A stretch of 13,367 nt of DNA from positions 1 through 13,367 of the forward strand of contig CANQGN010000027.1 of assembly GCA_947623215.1 (NCBI GenBank). Reading direction: 5' to 3'. The notes below the pieces were generated by a model. The model saw only the letters and a list, made by a program, of their open reading frames with translations, was not told the origin of the DNA and did not search any database. The number at the start of each line of letters is the position of its first letter. The stretch's first letter is position 1. Positions 1-7,538 of the stretch are shown here, piece by piece. Origin of the DNA: an uncultured Clostridia bacterium. Its GTDB lineage: Bacteria; Bacillota; Clostridia; Oscillospirales; Acutalibacteraceae. A program made the translations under genes and the position numbers.

Positions 1-2
1 CC

Positions 3-461
3 GCCCGCCTGACGGCGGCGGGCTGCCCGGGCGGGGTGCTCTCGCTCGGCGGCAACGTGCTCACCTTTGGCAGCAAGCCAAGCGGCGACCCCTTTACCGT
101 GGCCCTGCAAGACCCGCAAAACCCCGCCGGGGTGGTAGGCACCCTTACCCTTACGGGCGGGCAGGCGGTGGTAACCTCCGGCGATTACCAGCGGTATTTT
201 GAGCAAAACGGCCGCCGCTACCACCATATTTTAGACCCCCGCACGGCCGCCCCGGCCGAAAGCGGCCTTGCCGCCGTTACCGTGGTAACGGCCTCTGCCG
301 CCCGGGCAGACGCCCTTGCCACCGCCCTGTTTGTAATGGGGCTGCGGCAGGGCATGGCCTTTGTAAACCGCACGGCGGGGGTAGAGGCGGTGTTTGTAGA
401 GCATTCGGGGGCGCTTACGCTCTCGCCCGGTCTGCAAGACTGCTTTACCCCGGCGGGATAA
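3..461 (+). CDS. ApbE family FAD:protein FMN transferase, C-terminal part (5' end outside window)
   Basis: The reading frame is open from base 3 and stops at 459-461, so only about the last 152 residues are present. Members of this family covalently attach FMN from FAD to a Ser/Thr of target flavoproteins (for example Rnf/Nqr subunits), usually outside the membrane and with Mg2+. Visible landmarks in order are VLSLGGNVLTFG (the family's GGN loop), HHILDPRTAAP (the conserved HxxDPRTGxP segment, here with A for G), and ADALATALFVMG (the conserved D/T Mg-binding segment), then a typical short tail. These are seen directly; the enzymatic role is family knowledge. A GTG at 36 is an internal codon rather than a start, because family homology continues upstream of it. 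N-terminal features such as a lipoprotein signal cannot be judged. It converges on radC with 19 bp between the stops. Confidence 0.93.
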   Translation, partial: ARLTAAGCPGGVLSLGGNVLTFGSKPSGDPFTVALQDPQNPAGVVGTLTLTGGQAVVTSGDYQRYFEQNGRRYHHILDPRTAAPAESGLAAVTVVTASAARADALATALFVMGLRQGMAFVNRTAGVEAVFVEHSGALTLSPGLQDCFTPAG

Positions 462-480
462 GGCGGTTTTGTGCCCGCCC

Positions 481-1197
481 TTACGGCTCCCGCCGCCTTC
501 GCCCGGTTTGAAAAATGTAGGCCGTCTCTTTGGCGGCGGCCATCGAGTAGCAGCCGTCTTCGCCTACTATGTAGTGGTCAAGCAGCCGCACTTCCAAGCG
601 GCTCAGCACCTCTGCCACGCACTGGGTGGCGCTAACGTCGCTGGCAGAGGGCAGCAAAATATTGCTGGGGTGGTTGTGCGCTAACACCACGTAGCCCGCG
701 CAGGCGGTCAGGCAGGCCTCGGTAAGCCCCCGCAGATTCATGGGCACCGTTTCCAGCGTGCCGCGCGACAGCTCCATTTCGCGTATCAGCCGCTTGTTTT
801 TGCTCAGCAGCAGCGCCACCAGCACCTCTTCGCGGCTGTCTATAAACCGCTCCTGCAATCGAACCGCCAGCTCTGCCAAATCCCCCTGCTCGGTCGGCCT
901 GCTTTGCAAATACCGCCGGTAAACGCCGGTGTAGCGGCTCAGCAGCTGGGCGGTGGCGTCTCCCACGCCCTCTACCGCCATTAGGCTTTCGTAACCGGCG
1001 TTCAGCACGCCGTACAGCCCGCCAAAGGTATTGATTAGCCGGTGGGCCAGCGGGTTTACGTCGCCCCGCGGAATGGCGTAAAAAAGCAGCCATTCCAAAA
1101 TTTCGTGCTCGGCCATGCCTTCAAAGCCGTTGGTTTTTACCCGTTCCTTTACCCGTTTGCGGTGCCCGGCGTGCAGGTCGCCCTCCTGTTGCTTCAA
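481..1197 (-). CDS. radC: RadC family JAB/MPN-domain protein
   Basis: The 238-aa protein opens with an HAGHRKRVKERV segment and a helix-hairpin-helix-like region (NAGYESLMAVEGVGDATAQLL). A C-terminal JAB domain follows, with the metal-site pattern HNHPS-(8)-D (H174, H176, D187) and the later LDHYIVG segment. The family is called 'DNA repair protein RadC', but a repair role is not well supported; the domain resembles JAMM metalloproteases and its substrate is unknown. The frame stays open to a TTG at 1252-1254, which would overlap the divergent RluA start. I prefer the TTG at 1195-1197 because GAAGGGAG (1208-1215) lies about 10 nt upstream and the shorter protein starts just before the conserved block. 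The loop after HNHPS reads NILLPSASD instead of the commoner GDPTPSxxD, but all ligands are kept. No promoter was assigned. Confidence 0.9.
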   Translation of the reverse strand: MKQQEGDLHAGHRKRVKERVKTNGFEGMAEHEILEWLLFYAIPRGDVNPLAHRLINTFGGLYGVLNAGYESLMAVEGVGDATAQLLSRYTGVYRRYLQSRPTEQGDLAELAVRLQERFIDSREEVLVALLLSKNKRLIREMELSRGTLETVPMNLRGLTEACLTACAGYVVLAHNHPSNILLPSASDVSATQCVAEVLSRLEVRLLDHYIVGEDGCYSMAAAKETAYIFQTGRRRREP

Positions 1198-1245
1198 GGC
1201 CTTTTCTCTCCCTTCGATGATTGGTAAGCAAGGTGAATTGTCTTT

Positions 1246-2214
1246 ATGAAACAATATATCGTCTCGCCCAACGACGCCGGCCAGCGGCTGGACAAATTTT
1301 TAACCAAAGCCGCCCCGGCGCTGCCCCGCCCGCTGCTTTACAAGGCCATTCGCACCCGCAACGTAAAGCTGAACGGCAAGCGGGCGCATATTGACTCGCC
1401 CTTAAAGGTGGGGGACGAAGTGCGGGTGTATTTGCCGGACGAACTGCTTGGCGCCCAGCCCCGGCGGTACGACTTTTTGTCGGCCAGCAAGGCGCTGAAC
1501 GTGGTATTTGAAAACGAGCATATTCTGCTGGCAGACAAGCCCGAGGGGCTGCTTTGCCACAGCGACGACGAGCACTTTGGCGACACGTTAATCGGCCGGG
1601 TGCAGCGCTATTTATACGAAAAAGGCGAATACGACCCGGCGGCCGAGCAGTCGTTTGCGCCGGCCCTTGCCAACCGTATTGACCGCAACACCGGCGGGCT
1701 GGTGGCGGCCGCCAAAACCGCCGAGGCGCTGCGGGTGCTCAACCAGAAGATGAAAGACCGCGAGGTGCAAAAAAGCTACCTTTGCCTGGTGCACGGCCGC
1801 CCCGACCCCCCGCAGGCCACCTTAACCGGCTTTTTAACCAAAGACGCCGCCCGCAACTTGGTCACCGTTTACCAAACCCCCCAGCCGGGCGGGCGCACCA
1901 TTGCCACCCGCTACCGCACGCTGGCAACGAAGGGCGAATACGCCCTGTTAGAAGTGGATTTGCTCACCGGCCGCACCCACCAAATACGGGCGCACCTGGC
2001 GAGCATTGGCCACCCGCTGGTGGGCGACGGCAAATACGGCCGCAACGCCGCCGACAAAAAGCGGGGGTTCACCCACCAGGCGCTTTACTCTTACCGGCTG
2101 ACCTTTTGCTTTACCACCCCGGCAGGCTGTTTGGAAGAATTAAACGGCAAGACTTTTACGGTAAAACGGGTATGGTTTGCCGAACCCTTTTACCCCAACA
2201 TTTCTGACAGTTGA
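1246..2214 (+). CDS. RluA-family pseudouridine synthase
   Basis: This 322-aa enzyme isomerises uridine to pseudouridine, most likely in 23S rRNA. An N-terminal S4 RNA-binding domain (about residues 12-75, QRLDKFLTKAAPALPRPLLYKAI...KVGDEVRVYLP) is followed by the catalytic domain. The active-site block is NRIDRNTGGLV with D146 as the expected catalytic Asp; the usual H of HRLDxxTSGL is N here. The late motif GRTHQIRAHLASIGHPLVGDGKYG is intact. AAGGTGA at 1230-1236 lies 9 nt before the ATG. It is divergent from radC (48 bp between the preferred starts), and its last 25 bases overlap the end of ligA on the other strand. Which uridine it modifies, and whether it is nearer RluC, RluD or YlyB, cannot be decided by eye, so no symbol is given. 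Confidence 0.93.
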   Translation: MKQYIVSPNDAGQRLDKFLTKAAPALPRPLLYKAIRTRNVKLNGKRAHIDSPLKVGDEVRVYLPDELLGAQPRRYDFLSASKALNVVFENEHILLADKPEGLLCHSDDEHFGDTLIGRVQRYLYEKGEYDPAAEQSFAPALANRIDRNTGGLVAAAKTAEALRVLNQKMKDREVQKSYLCLVHGRPDPPQATLTGFLTKDAARNLVTVYQTPQPGGRTIATRYRTLATKGEYALLEVDLLTGRTHQIRAHLASIGHPLVGDGKYGRNAADKKRGFTHQALYSYRLTFCFTTPAGCLEELNGKTFTVKRVWFAEPFYPNISDS

Positions 2215-4172
2215 GCTTCGGTAATGACCTCAACCCCCAGCGCCTGCGCCTTTTGCAGCTTGCTGCCGGCGGCTTCGCCCGCCAGCAGATAGTCGGTTTT
2301 TTGCGAAACGGAACCGCTTACCCGGCCGCCGTGCTGTTCTATCAGCGCGGCGGCCTCGCTGCGTTTTAGGGTGGGCAGCGTGCCGGTTATCACAAAGGTT
2401 TTACCGGACAGCGCCCCGCCGCCGGTTTCTTTTGTTTCGCAGCGGGTGTTCACCCCGAGCGAGCGTAATTCGTCCAGCAGCGCCGCCGTGCCCGGGCGGG
2501 CAAAAAATTCCGCCAGACTGTCGGCCATTACCTCGCCAAAGCCATCTAACGCGGCAAAGGCCTCGCGCGGGGCGGTTTGCATTTGCTCTACGCTTTCAAA
2601 CGCCGCCTCCAGCTGCTTGGCCGCCTTTTCGCCAATGTGGCGAATGCCAAGGCCGAATAGCAGCCGCCAAACGGGGTTTTGGCGCGAGCGGTCAATCGCC
2701 GCCGTTAAGTTGGCGGCGGATTTTTCGCCCATGCGCTCTATCCCCGCCAGCTGTTCGGCGGTAAGGCGGTAAATATCCGGCGGGGTTTTTACCAGCCCCC
2801 GCGCGGTGAGCTGTAACACCATGGCGGGACCCAGCCCCTCTATATCCATGGCGCCGCGGCTGGCAAAGTGCACCAAATTACGGGCCACCTGCGCCGGGCA
2901 GGCGGGGTTGCGGCAAAACAGCGCGGCCTCGCCCGGCTCGCGCGCCACCGGTTGCCCGCAGGAGGGGCACACGGCAGGCAGCCGGTAGGGCTCCGCCCCG
3001 GCCTCGTGCCGGGTGACCGCCACCACCTCGGGGATAATATCCCCCGCCTTGCGCACGCGAATGGTATCGCCCACCGAAAGCCCTTTTTCGGCAATAAAAT
3101 CCTCATTGTGCAGCACGGCGCGCGAAACGGTGGTACCGGCCAGCTGCACCGGCTCGAACACGGCGGTAGGGGTAAGCACGCCGGTGCGGCCCACCTGCAC
3201 CTCCACCGCCGTGAGGCGGGTGTCTTTTTCTTCCGGCGGAAATTTATAGGCAATGGCCCAGCGGGGGAATTTGGCCGTGCTGCCAAACTGCTCCCGCGCC
3301 GCCAAATCGTCTACTTTTATCACCGCGCCGTCGATGTCAAACGAAAGCTCGCCCCGGCGGCGGCCGATGTCTTCTACCGCCGCGATCGCTTCCTCTATCG
3401 ACCGGCAAAGGGTGTAAAAAGGCAGCACCGAAAAGCCCAGCGCCGAAAGAGAGTCCAGCGACTCCACCTGCGACGAATACGTCGCCCCCTCTACCCGCTG
3501 CACGTTAAAGCAATAAATGGAAAGCCCCCGCCCGGCGGTAACGGCGGGATTTTTTTGCCGCAGCGACCCGGCGGCGGCGTTGCGGGGGTTTTTGGCGGGC
3601 TTTTCGCCCGCCAGCTCCTGCCACTCTACCAGCCGGTCAAAGCTTTCGTGCGGCATAAACACCTCGCCCCGCACCTCTAACAGCGGCAGCGAGACCGGCA
3701 GGTGCTTGGGAATAGCCGCCACGGTGTTCAGATTGGCGGTTACGTCTTCGCCCGTTTGGCCGTCCCCTCTGGTAGACCCCCGCACAAACAGGCCGTTTTC
3801 ATATTCCAGCGAAACCGAAAGGCCGTCTATTTTGGGCTCTACGCTGTAAAGGGGGGCGGGCAGCCGCTCGCGAATGCGGCGATCAAATTCCAGCAGCTCT
3901 TCTACCGAAAAGGCGTCTTGCAGGCTTTCCATGCGCACGGCGTGGGTCACCGGCGCAAACAGACTGCTGGCCGCGCCCCCCACCCGGTGGGTGGGGCTGT
4001 CCGGGGCGTCCAGCTCCGGAAAGGCCGCCTCTAACTGGGCGAGCTGCCGCATCAGCCGGTCGTACTGGTAATCTTCTATTTCCGGCGCGTCGTCTTCATA
4101 ATACCGCTTGCTGTGGTAGCGTATCAGCTCGCGCAGTTCTTCTATTCGTTTGGCTCCTTCTTCGCGCTGCAT
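2190..4172 (-). CDS. ligA: NAD-dependent DNA ligase LigA
   Basis: A full-length 660-aa bacterial DNA ligase that seals nicks in replication (Okazaki joining) and repair, using NAD+ to adenylate itself. In order: the NMN-binding Ia domain (YYEDDAPEIEDYQYD, about 24-38), the nucleotidyltransferase core with catalytic lysine K114 in VEPKIDG, GSTRGDGQTGEDVT (132-145), the OB-fold region (about 318-400), a four-Cys zinc finger (C402, C405, C420, C425), helix-hairpin-helix repeats (about 440-560) and a C-terminal BRCT domain (about 586-660, SGKTFVITGTL). All key residues are present. AGGAA sits shortly upstream of the ATG. It follows yunB by 41 bp on the same strand with no terminator seen between, so co-transcription is likely. 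The 3' end overlaps the RluA gene by 25 bp. No frameshift or truncation is visible. Confidence 0.98.
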   Translation of the reverse strand: MQREEGAKRIEELRELIRYHSKRYYEDDAPEIEDYQYDRLMRQLAQLEAAFPELDAPDSPTHRVGGAASSLFAPVTHAVRMESLQDAFSVEELLEFDRRIRERLPAPLYSVEPKIDGLSVSLEYENGLFVRGSTRGDGQTGEDVTANLNTVAAIPKHLPVSLPLLEVRGEVFMPHESFDRLVEWQELAGEKPAKNPRNAAAGSLRQKNPAVTAGRGLSIYCFNVQRVEGATYSSQVESLDSLSALGFSVLPFYTLCRSIEEAIAAVEDIGRRRGELSFDIDGAVIKVDDLAAREQFGSTAKFPRWAIAYKFPPEEKDTRLTAVEVQVGRTGVLTPTAVFEPVQLAGTTVSRAVLHNEDFIAEKGLSVGDTIRVRKAGDIIPEVVAVTRHEAGAEPYRLPAVCPSCGQPVAREPGEAALFCRNPACPAQVARNLVHFASRGAMDIEGLGPAMVLQLTARGLVKTPPDIYRLTAEQLAGIERMGEKSAANLTAAIDRSRQNPVWRLLFGLGIRHIGEKAAKQLEAAFESVEQMQTAPREAFAALDGFGEVMADSLAEFFARPGTAALLDELRSLGVNTRCETKETGGGALSGKTFVITGTLPTLKRSEAAALIEQHGGRVSGSVSQKTDYLLAGEAAGSKLQKAQALGVEVITEAQLSEMLG

Positions 4173-4213
4173 AACCGTTCCTTTCTATTGTTCGCCGGTT
4201 GGGCTCGGGTTGG

Positions 4214-4912
4214 TCAGTCGCCCGGCTCGGCGCCGTAGTTGTTCACGTCGTCCATCGGGTCGGCCGACCCGGTTACGTTGGTATAATAAGTCGGCACCTC
4301 GCCCACCAGCACCGTTTCGGCAATGACAAAGCTGGTGGTAACCGAAACGGAGGTTTTGCACCAGGGCGCCACCGCCAGCGTGCGGCCGGTTACTTTGAGC
4401 AGGATCTGGTGGCGGGTCTGGTTAATACCGGCGCTGTCGAACACGTTTACAAAGTCGCATTCTGCCGCGCAGGACATGGTAAGCCGAAAATGAAACGCCG
4501 GGCCCCGCCCCAAGAGAAAATCGCCGCCCACCAGCGTGCCGAGGGGCAGGGTAAGGTCGCCGAAGTCGGTTTCGTTAAACCGCCGCTGAATGGCGGCGGC
4601 AAGGGTCGCCTTCATGCCGTTTAACTGCGCCATGCGGGCGGTCAGCGCGGCAATGCGGCCGTCCTCCCGCGTGTGAATTTCTACCAAATCGCCGTACGCC
4701 AGCCCCTGCTCCGCCAAAAAATAAGCGGCCTGCTCGTTTATCAGCTGGCGGGTTACCCCCTCTGCCCGGCTGGCGGCCAGCCGCACCAGCAGCGGGTGCA
4801 CCCGCGCGGCCAGCAGCCCCAGCAGCAGGCAAAGCCCCGCCAGCACCAGGGCGGCGGCAAGGCGGCGGCGCTTTTCTCCTGGGGCGGGGCCCCTTTTTGC
4901 TCGTTTCACCAC
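4214..4912 (-). CDS. yunB: Sporulation protein YunB
   Basis: A 232-aa protein with a basic N-terminus, one membrane segment (about residues 18-38) and an outside domain. It shows the hallmark blocks of the YunB family: LVGGDFLLGRGP (127-138), INQTRHQILLKV (163-174) and AETVLVGEVPTYY (198-210). In Bacillus subtilis yunB is a mother-cell sporulation gene of the sigma-E regulon needed for proper sporulation; its molecular role is not settled. The start is a GTG at 4910-4912 (the next codon is also GTG) with only a weak GGTGA ahead. The gene is separated from the upstream tRNA by a strong terminator, so it needs its own promoter, and a sigma-E-like -10 lies close by. It is followed by ligA after 41 bp. 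Its presence implies an endospore-forming lineage. Confidence 0.9.
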   Translation of the reverse strand: MVKRAKRGPAPGEKRRRLAAALVLAGLCLLLGLLAARVHPLLVRLAASRAEGVTRQLINEQAAYFLAEQGLAYGDLVEIHTREDGRIAALTARMAQLNGMKATLAAAIQRRFNETDFGDLTLPLGTLVGGDFLLGRGPAFHFRLTMSCAAECDFVNVFDSAGINQTRHQILLKVTGRTLAVAPWCKTSVSVTTSFVIAETVLVGEVPTYYTNVTGSADPMDDVNNYGAEPGD

Positions 4913-4927
4913 GCATCACCGGTTTTT

Positions 4928-4935
4928 AGTGTATG
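4928..4935 (-). promoter_or_regulatory. Possible sigma-E-type -10 element upstream of yunB
   Basis: The minus strand reads CATACACT here, matching the sigma-E -10 consensus CATACAnT. It lies 15 nt before the yunB GTG and downstream of the tRNA terminator, where a yunB promoter must be. The expected -35 region is GC-rich and does not match well, and the leader would be extremely short, so this is only a candidate. Confidence 0.3.
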
Positions 4936-4975
4936 CGCGGGGGAATGCGGCCGTGCAAAAGCCGCCGATTGCAAG

Positions 4976-5031
4976 AAAAAAACGCCGCTGCGACCCTTTT
5001 TTGCGAACAAAAAGGAAGCCAAACAGCGGCG
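4976..5031 (-). terminator. Intrinsic terminator of the tRNA-Leu gene
   Basis: On the minus strand CGCCGCTG (5031-5024) pairs with CAGCGGCG (4990-4983), followed at once by seven T (4982-4976). Inside this 8-bp stem lies a second hairpin, CCTTTTTG and CAAAAAAGG around a TTCG loop (5015-4995). It starts at the base next to the tRNA's CCA end and isolates the tRNA from yunB. Confidence 0.88.
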
Positions 5032-5118
5032 TGGTGCTGGTGACCGGAATCGAACCGGTACGATGTTGCCATCACGGGATTTTAAGTCCCGGGCGTCTGC
5101 CTGTTCCGCCACACCAGC
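5032..5118 (-). tRNA. tRNA-Leu (anticodon UAA), CCA encoded
   Basis: A class II tRNA of 87 nt including an encoded CCA. The acceptor stem is GCTGGTG (5118-5112) with CACCAGC (5042-5036), discriminator A at 5035, and CCA at 5034-5032. The anticodon stem is CGGGA/TCCCG with loop CTTAAAA, giving anticodon TAA at 5084-5082, which reads UUA and UUG. A long variable arm follows (GATGGCAACATC). The T arm is ACCGG-TTCGATT-CCGGT. Every helix pairs perfectly, so the gene looks functional. It has its own promoter and terminator and lies downstream of cdaR on the same strand. Confidence 0.97.
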
Positions 5119-5143
5119 GCAAAAAATCACCTGTCGAGTCAAT

Positions 5144-5172
5144 ATTATAGCCGCTTTGCCGGCAGATGTCAA
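5144..5172 (-). promoter_or_regulatory. Perfect consensus sigma-A promoter for tRNA-Leu
   Basis: On the minus strand TTGACA (5172-5167) is followed by a 17-nt spacer and TATAAT (5149-5144), an exact match to both hexamers at optimal spacing. Transcription would start near 5137, giving a leader of about 19 nt before the mature tRNA 5' end at 5118. Confidence 0.93.
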
Positions 5173-5207
5173 GAGTCTTTTGCGAATCCCCTCTCTATGC
5201 GCCGCCC

Positions 5208-5242
5208 CCCGGCCGTAAAAAACGTTTTATTTTACGGCCGGG
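5208..5242 (-). terminator. 13-bp perfect hairpin at the end of cdaR (atypical terminator)
   Basis: Arms 5208-5220 and 5230-5242 are perfect inverted repeats (CCCGGCCGTAAAA on both strands) around a 9-nt loop. The cdaR stop codon (5234-5232) is inside the stem. No T tract follows on either strand, so it is not a classical intrinsic terminator; it may pause or end transcription, or protect the cdaAR mRNA 3' end. The pure T run lies in the loop and 3' arm instead. Confidence 0.55.
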
Positions 5243-6575
5243 CGGTTACTTCGGCAATTACCTGGTAGCTGCCGGTGACCCAGCAGCGGTCGCTGCCCGA
5301 AACGGTAATGGTGGGGGTAAAGTTGGCCGCCCCCGCCGCCGTAACGGCGGAACCGTCTACCGTAACGGTAAAATCGTCGGTCGAAAGGGCGTTGACCGCG
5401 CTGCGGGGCCCTACCACCGTAACCCCCCGCAGCCCGGAGGATATGGTGCAGCGAAAGCCCTCCGGCAGGCCGGTTACCCGCACCGAGTCGGCCGGAATGT
5501 CAAACGAGCGGGCCGTCTGATCGTCCGAATCCACCATGGCGACAAAGTAGAGGTCCGAAATATTGGTGTATTCGTCATAGGTGACCCCGGCAACGGCCGG
5601 CAGCTGTAACTCAAAGCGGTAACTCATGGGGTCGTCCGGCTGAATTTTGGTAAAGTCCACGCTGCCGTTTAAGGTAATTTTCTCTATTTTAGAAATCACG
5701 TCTACTGCGCCCTGAATGCCGACGGTGCTTACCTGGTTGTCGCCCGTGGTTTCGCTGCCGGTAATCTCGTGCAGGGTAATGGTCGGCGGGTCGGCCGGCG
5801 CGCCGGTTACGTTGCAGGTTAGCGGCACCACCCGCCGCAGGTTTACGTTTGCCATTACTTCGGCCGTTTGGTAAGAGAAGGTAACGAACGAAAGCTCGGA
5901 GTACCCGGCAGAAGCGTCGTACAAAATATTGCCACGGCTGTCGTAAGCGACCAACCCGGCGGTAAAGGCCTGCGATTCGGTTAAGCGGCGGTTTACGTCT
6001 GCCACCGCCACCACGTAGCCGATGCGCGAAACTTCGCTTTCCGGCCCCGTTACCGTTACGGTCTGGTTTTGCTCGTCGGTAAAAGCGGGCGCCAGCAGCA
6101 GGCTTTCGTTTTCGGCCGAAAGCTCGGCTACCGAGGCCCCCACGCAGTCGATGCCCACTTCAAATTCCGCTTCGCGCTCTACGTCTACCATAACGTTTAT
6201 GGTGGCGGGCGTAACCGAAAGCACGGTGTAGTCGCCGTTAGAGGAACGCTGCCGCGCCTGTAACGATAAGGTCATGCGGCCGCTGGCGCTCACGGTGTCT
6301 ACCCGGGCGCTTACCGAAATATCTTCGGCCGAAAGCCGCTCTACCACGTATTTTTTGCCCTGCACCTCTACTTGCGCCACCAGCTCGCTCTCGCTGTAGG
6401 CGCGGTAGTTCAGTTCGGTTTCGGGAAAGGTAATTTCTACTGGCACATTGGCCACGGTGCGGTCGGTAGAGGGGCTGTAGGCGACCGACACCCCAAACCA
6501 AATACCCACCGCCAAAACAAATGACAGCGCCAGCAGAAAATGGTTGTTGTTCAGCCAACGATTCAGCCTGTTCAT
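5232..6575 (-). CDS. cdaR: CdaR: YbbR-domain regulator of diadenylate cyclase
   Basis: A 447-aa membrane-anchored protein with a single N-terminal transmembrane helix (about residues 12-32, FLLALSFVLAVGIWFGVSVAYS) and a long extracytoplasmic part made of repeated YbbR domains. Recurrent segments such as VPVEITFPE, INVMVDVEREAEFEVGID, VTVTGPESEVSRIGYVVAVADV and VTVVGPRSAVNAL mark the repeats; three to four copies are likely. In Firmicutes CdaR binds and modulates CdaA at the membrane, linking c-di-AMP level to wall and osmotic state. Its ATG overlaps the cdaA stop as ATGA (6575-6572), so the two are translationally coupled; AGAGG lies about 9 nt before the start. glmM, the usual third gene, does not follow; a hairpin and then tRNA-Leu do. 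Identification rests on domain pattern plus neighbourhood. Confidence 0.92.
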   Translation of the reverse strand: MNRLNRWLNNNHFLLALSFVLAVGIWFGVSVAYSPSTDRTVANVPVEITFPETELNYRAYSESELVAQVEVQGKKYVVERLSAEDISVSARVDTVSASGRMTLSLQARQRSSNGDYTVLSVTPATINVMVDVEREAEFEVGIDCVGASVAELSAENESLLLAPAFTDEQNQTVTVTGPESEVSRIGYVVAVADVNRRLTESQAFTAGLVAYDSRGNILYDASAGYSELSFVTFSYQTAEVMANVNLRRVVPLTCNVTGAPADPPTITLHEITGSETTGDNQVSTVGIQGAVDVISKIEKITLNGSVDFTKIQPDDPMSYRFELQLPAVAGVTYDEYTNISDLYFVAMVDSDDQTARSFDIPADSVRVTGLPEGFRCTISSGLRGVTVVGPRSAVNALSTDDFTVTVDGSAVTAAGAANFTPTITVSGSDRCWVTGSYQVIAEVTARP

Positions 6576-7447
6576 TTGCTTCGCCTCTTTAATACCTTTT
6601 TCATTTTGCCGTCGTTCTTTTTCTCAAACCGGTCGCCAATCAGCAGCGCCTCCAGCTCGGTTTTTAAGGTAATAGCGTCAAACGAGCGGCGCAGCTCTCC
6701 CTTGCGGGCAAGCGAAATCACGCCCGTTTCTTCCGACACCACCACCACAATGGCGTCGGCGTTCTCGCTCATGCCAATGGCCGCCCGGTGGCGGGTGCCC
6801 AGCTCTCGGCTTAAATCCTGATTTTGCGTAAGGGGCAAAATGCACCCCGCCGCGCAAATGCGGTTGCCCCGCAGCACCACCGCGCCGTCGTGCAGGGGGC
6901 TTTTGGGGTAAAAAATGTTGCAGAGCAAATCGCGCGACACAGCGGCGTCTACCACCGTGCCGGAGGATACCACGTCGTTTAAAATGGTGCTTTGCTCTAT
7001 TACCATTAAGGCGCCGATTTTGGCGTCCGCCATCGAAACGCTCGCCCGCACAATGCCGTCTATCGTGCGGCGCAGCGCCACTTCTTCCTCTTCTTTAGAA
7101 AGCCGACTGCCGAGCGAGCCGATGCGGCTTTTGCCCAGCCGCTCCAGCCAATGCCGCAGCTCGGGCTGAAAGAGCACAATAATGGCCAAAAAGCCGATTT
7201 CCAGCAGCGCCTGAAGCAGAATGCGCATCATGGTCATGTGCAGCCAACCGGCGGCAAAGTAAAAAATCAGCAAATAAATAACGCCTTTTATCAGCTGGCC
7301 GGTGTGGGTTTCGCGCACCAGCTGGCAGGCTTTGTAGAGCAATACCGTTAAAAAGAGAATATCCAGCACGTCCCCCACGGTAATCCCGGAGAGCACGCCC
7401 CAAATGGTATCCATTCCTTTTGAAAAAGCGGTAAATAATTGATTCAT
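6572..7447 (-). CDS. cdaA: CdaA diadenylate cyclase (c-di-AMP synthase)
   Basis: A 291-aa enzyme that condenses two ATP into cyclic di-AMP at the cytoplasmic face of the membrane. Three N-terminal membrane helices (about 26-42, 54-69, 77-93) are followed by a linker that starts with PELRHWLERLG and a DAC (DisA_N) domain. The two catalytic signatures are intact: DGAVV (D187-G188-A189) and RHRAAIG (R219-H220-R221). Length and topology match the CdaA/DacA class rather than DisA. I chose the ATG at 7445-7447, although the frame stays open 104 codons further. The protein then starts as CdaA homologues do, and a good promoter lies inside the extension. The RBS is weak (GGGGCG). cdaR follows with an ATGA overlap. 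c-di-AMP governs K+ and osmolyte balance in these bacteria and affects wall synthesis and sporulation. Confidence 0.97.
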   Translation of the reverse strand: MNQLFTAFSKGMDTIWGVLSGITVGDVLDILFLTVLLYKACQLVRETHTGQLIKGVIYLLIFYFAAGWLHMTMMRILLQALLEIGFLAIIVLFQPELRHWLERLGKSRIGSLGSRLSKEEEEVALRRTIDGIVRASVSMADAKIGALMVIEQSTILNDVVSSGTVVDAAVSRDLLCNIFYPKSPLHDGAVVLRGNRICAAGCILPLTQNQDLSRELGTRHRAAIGMSENADAIVVVVSEETGVISLARKGELRRSFDAITLKTELEALLIGDRFEKKNDGKMKKVLKRRSK

Positions 7448-7538
7448 ACGCCACGCCCCAACCGAACGGTGCTTGTGTTGCGGGGTCGCCCGGCACTTTT
7501 CGCCGCCGGGCGGCAAAAGCCGATCCCCCGCCCTTGTT

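Noticed and set aside
459..483. Bidirectional terminator between apbE and radC
   Set aside because: GGCGG/CCGCC is only a 5-bp stem with no clear T tract on either strand.
1198..1254. 19-residue N-terminal extension of RadC starting at TTG 1254
   Set aside because: It would overlap the divergent RluA start and removes the need for the good RBS at 1208-1215; the extra residues show no family similarity.
2868..3680. 270-codon + strand frame opposite ligA
   Set aside because: Antisense shadow of a GC-rich, fully conserved gene, without an RBS or family resemblance.
4906..5172. 88-codon minus-strand frame
   Set aside because: It runs through the tRNA-Leu gene and its promoter and terminator; it is not coding.
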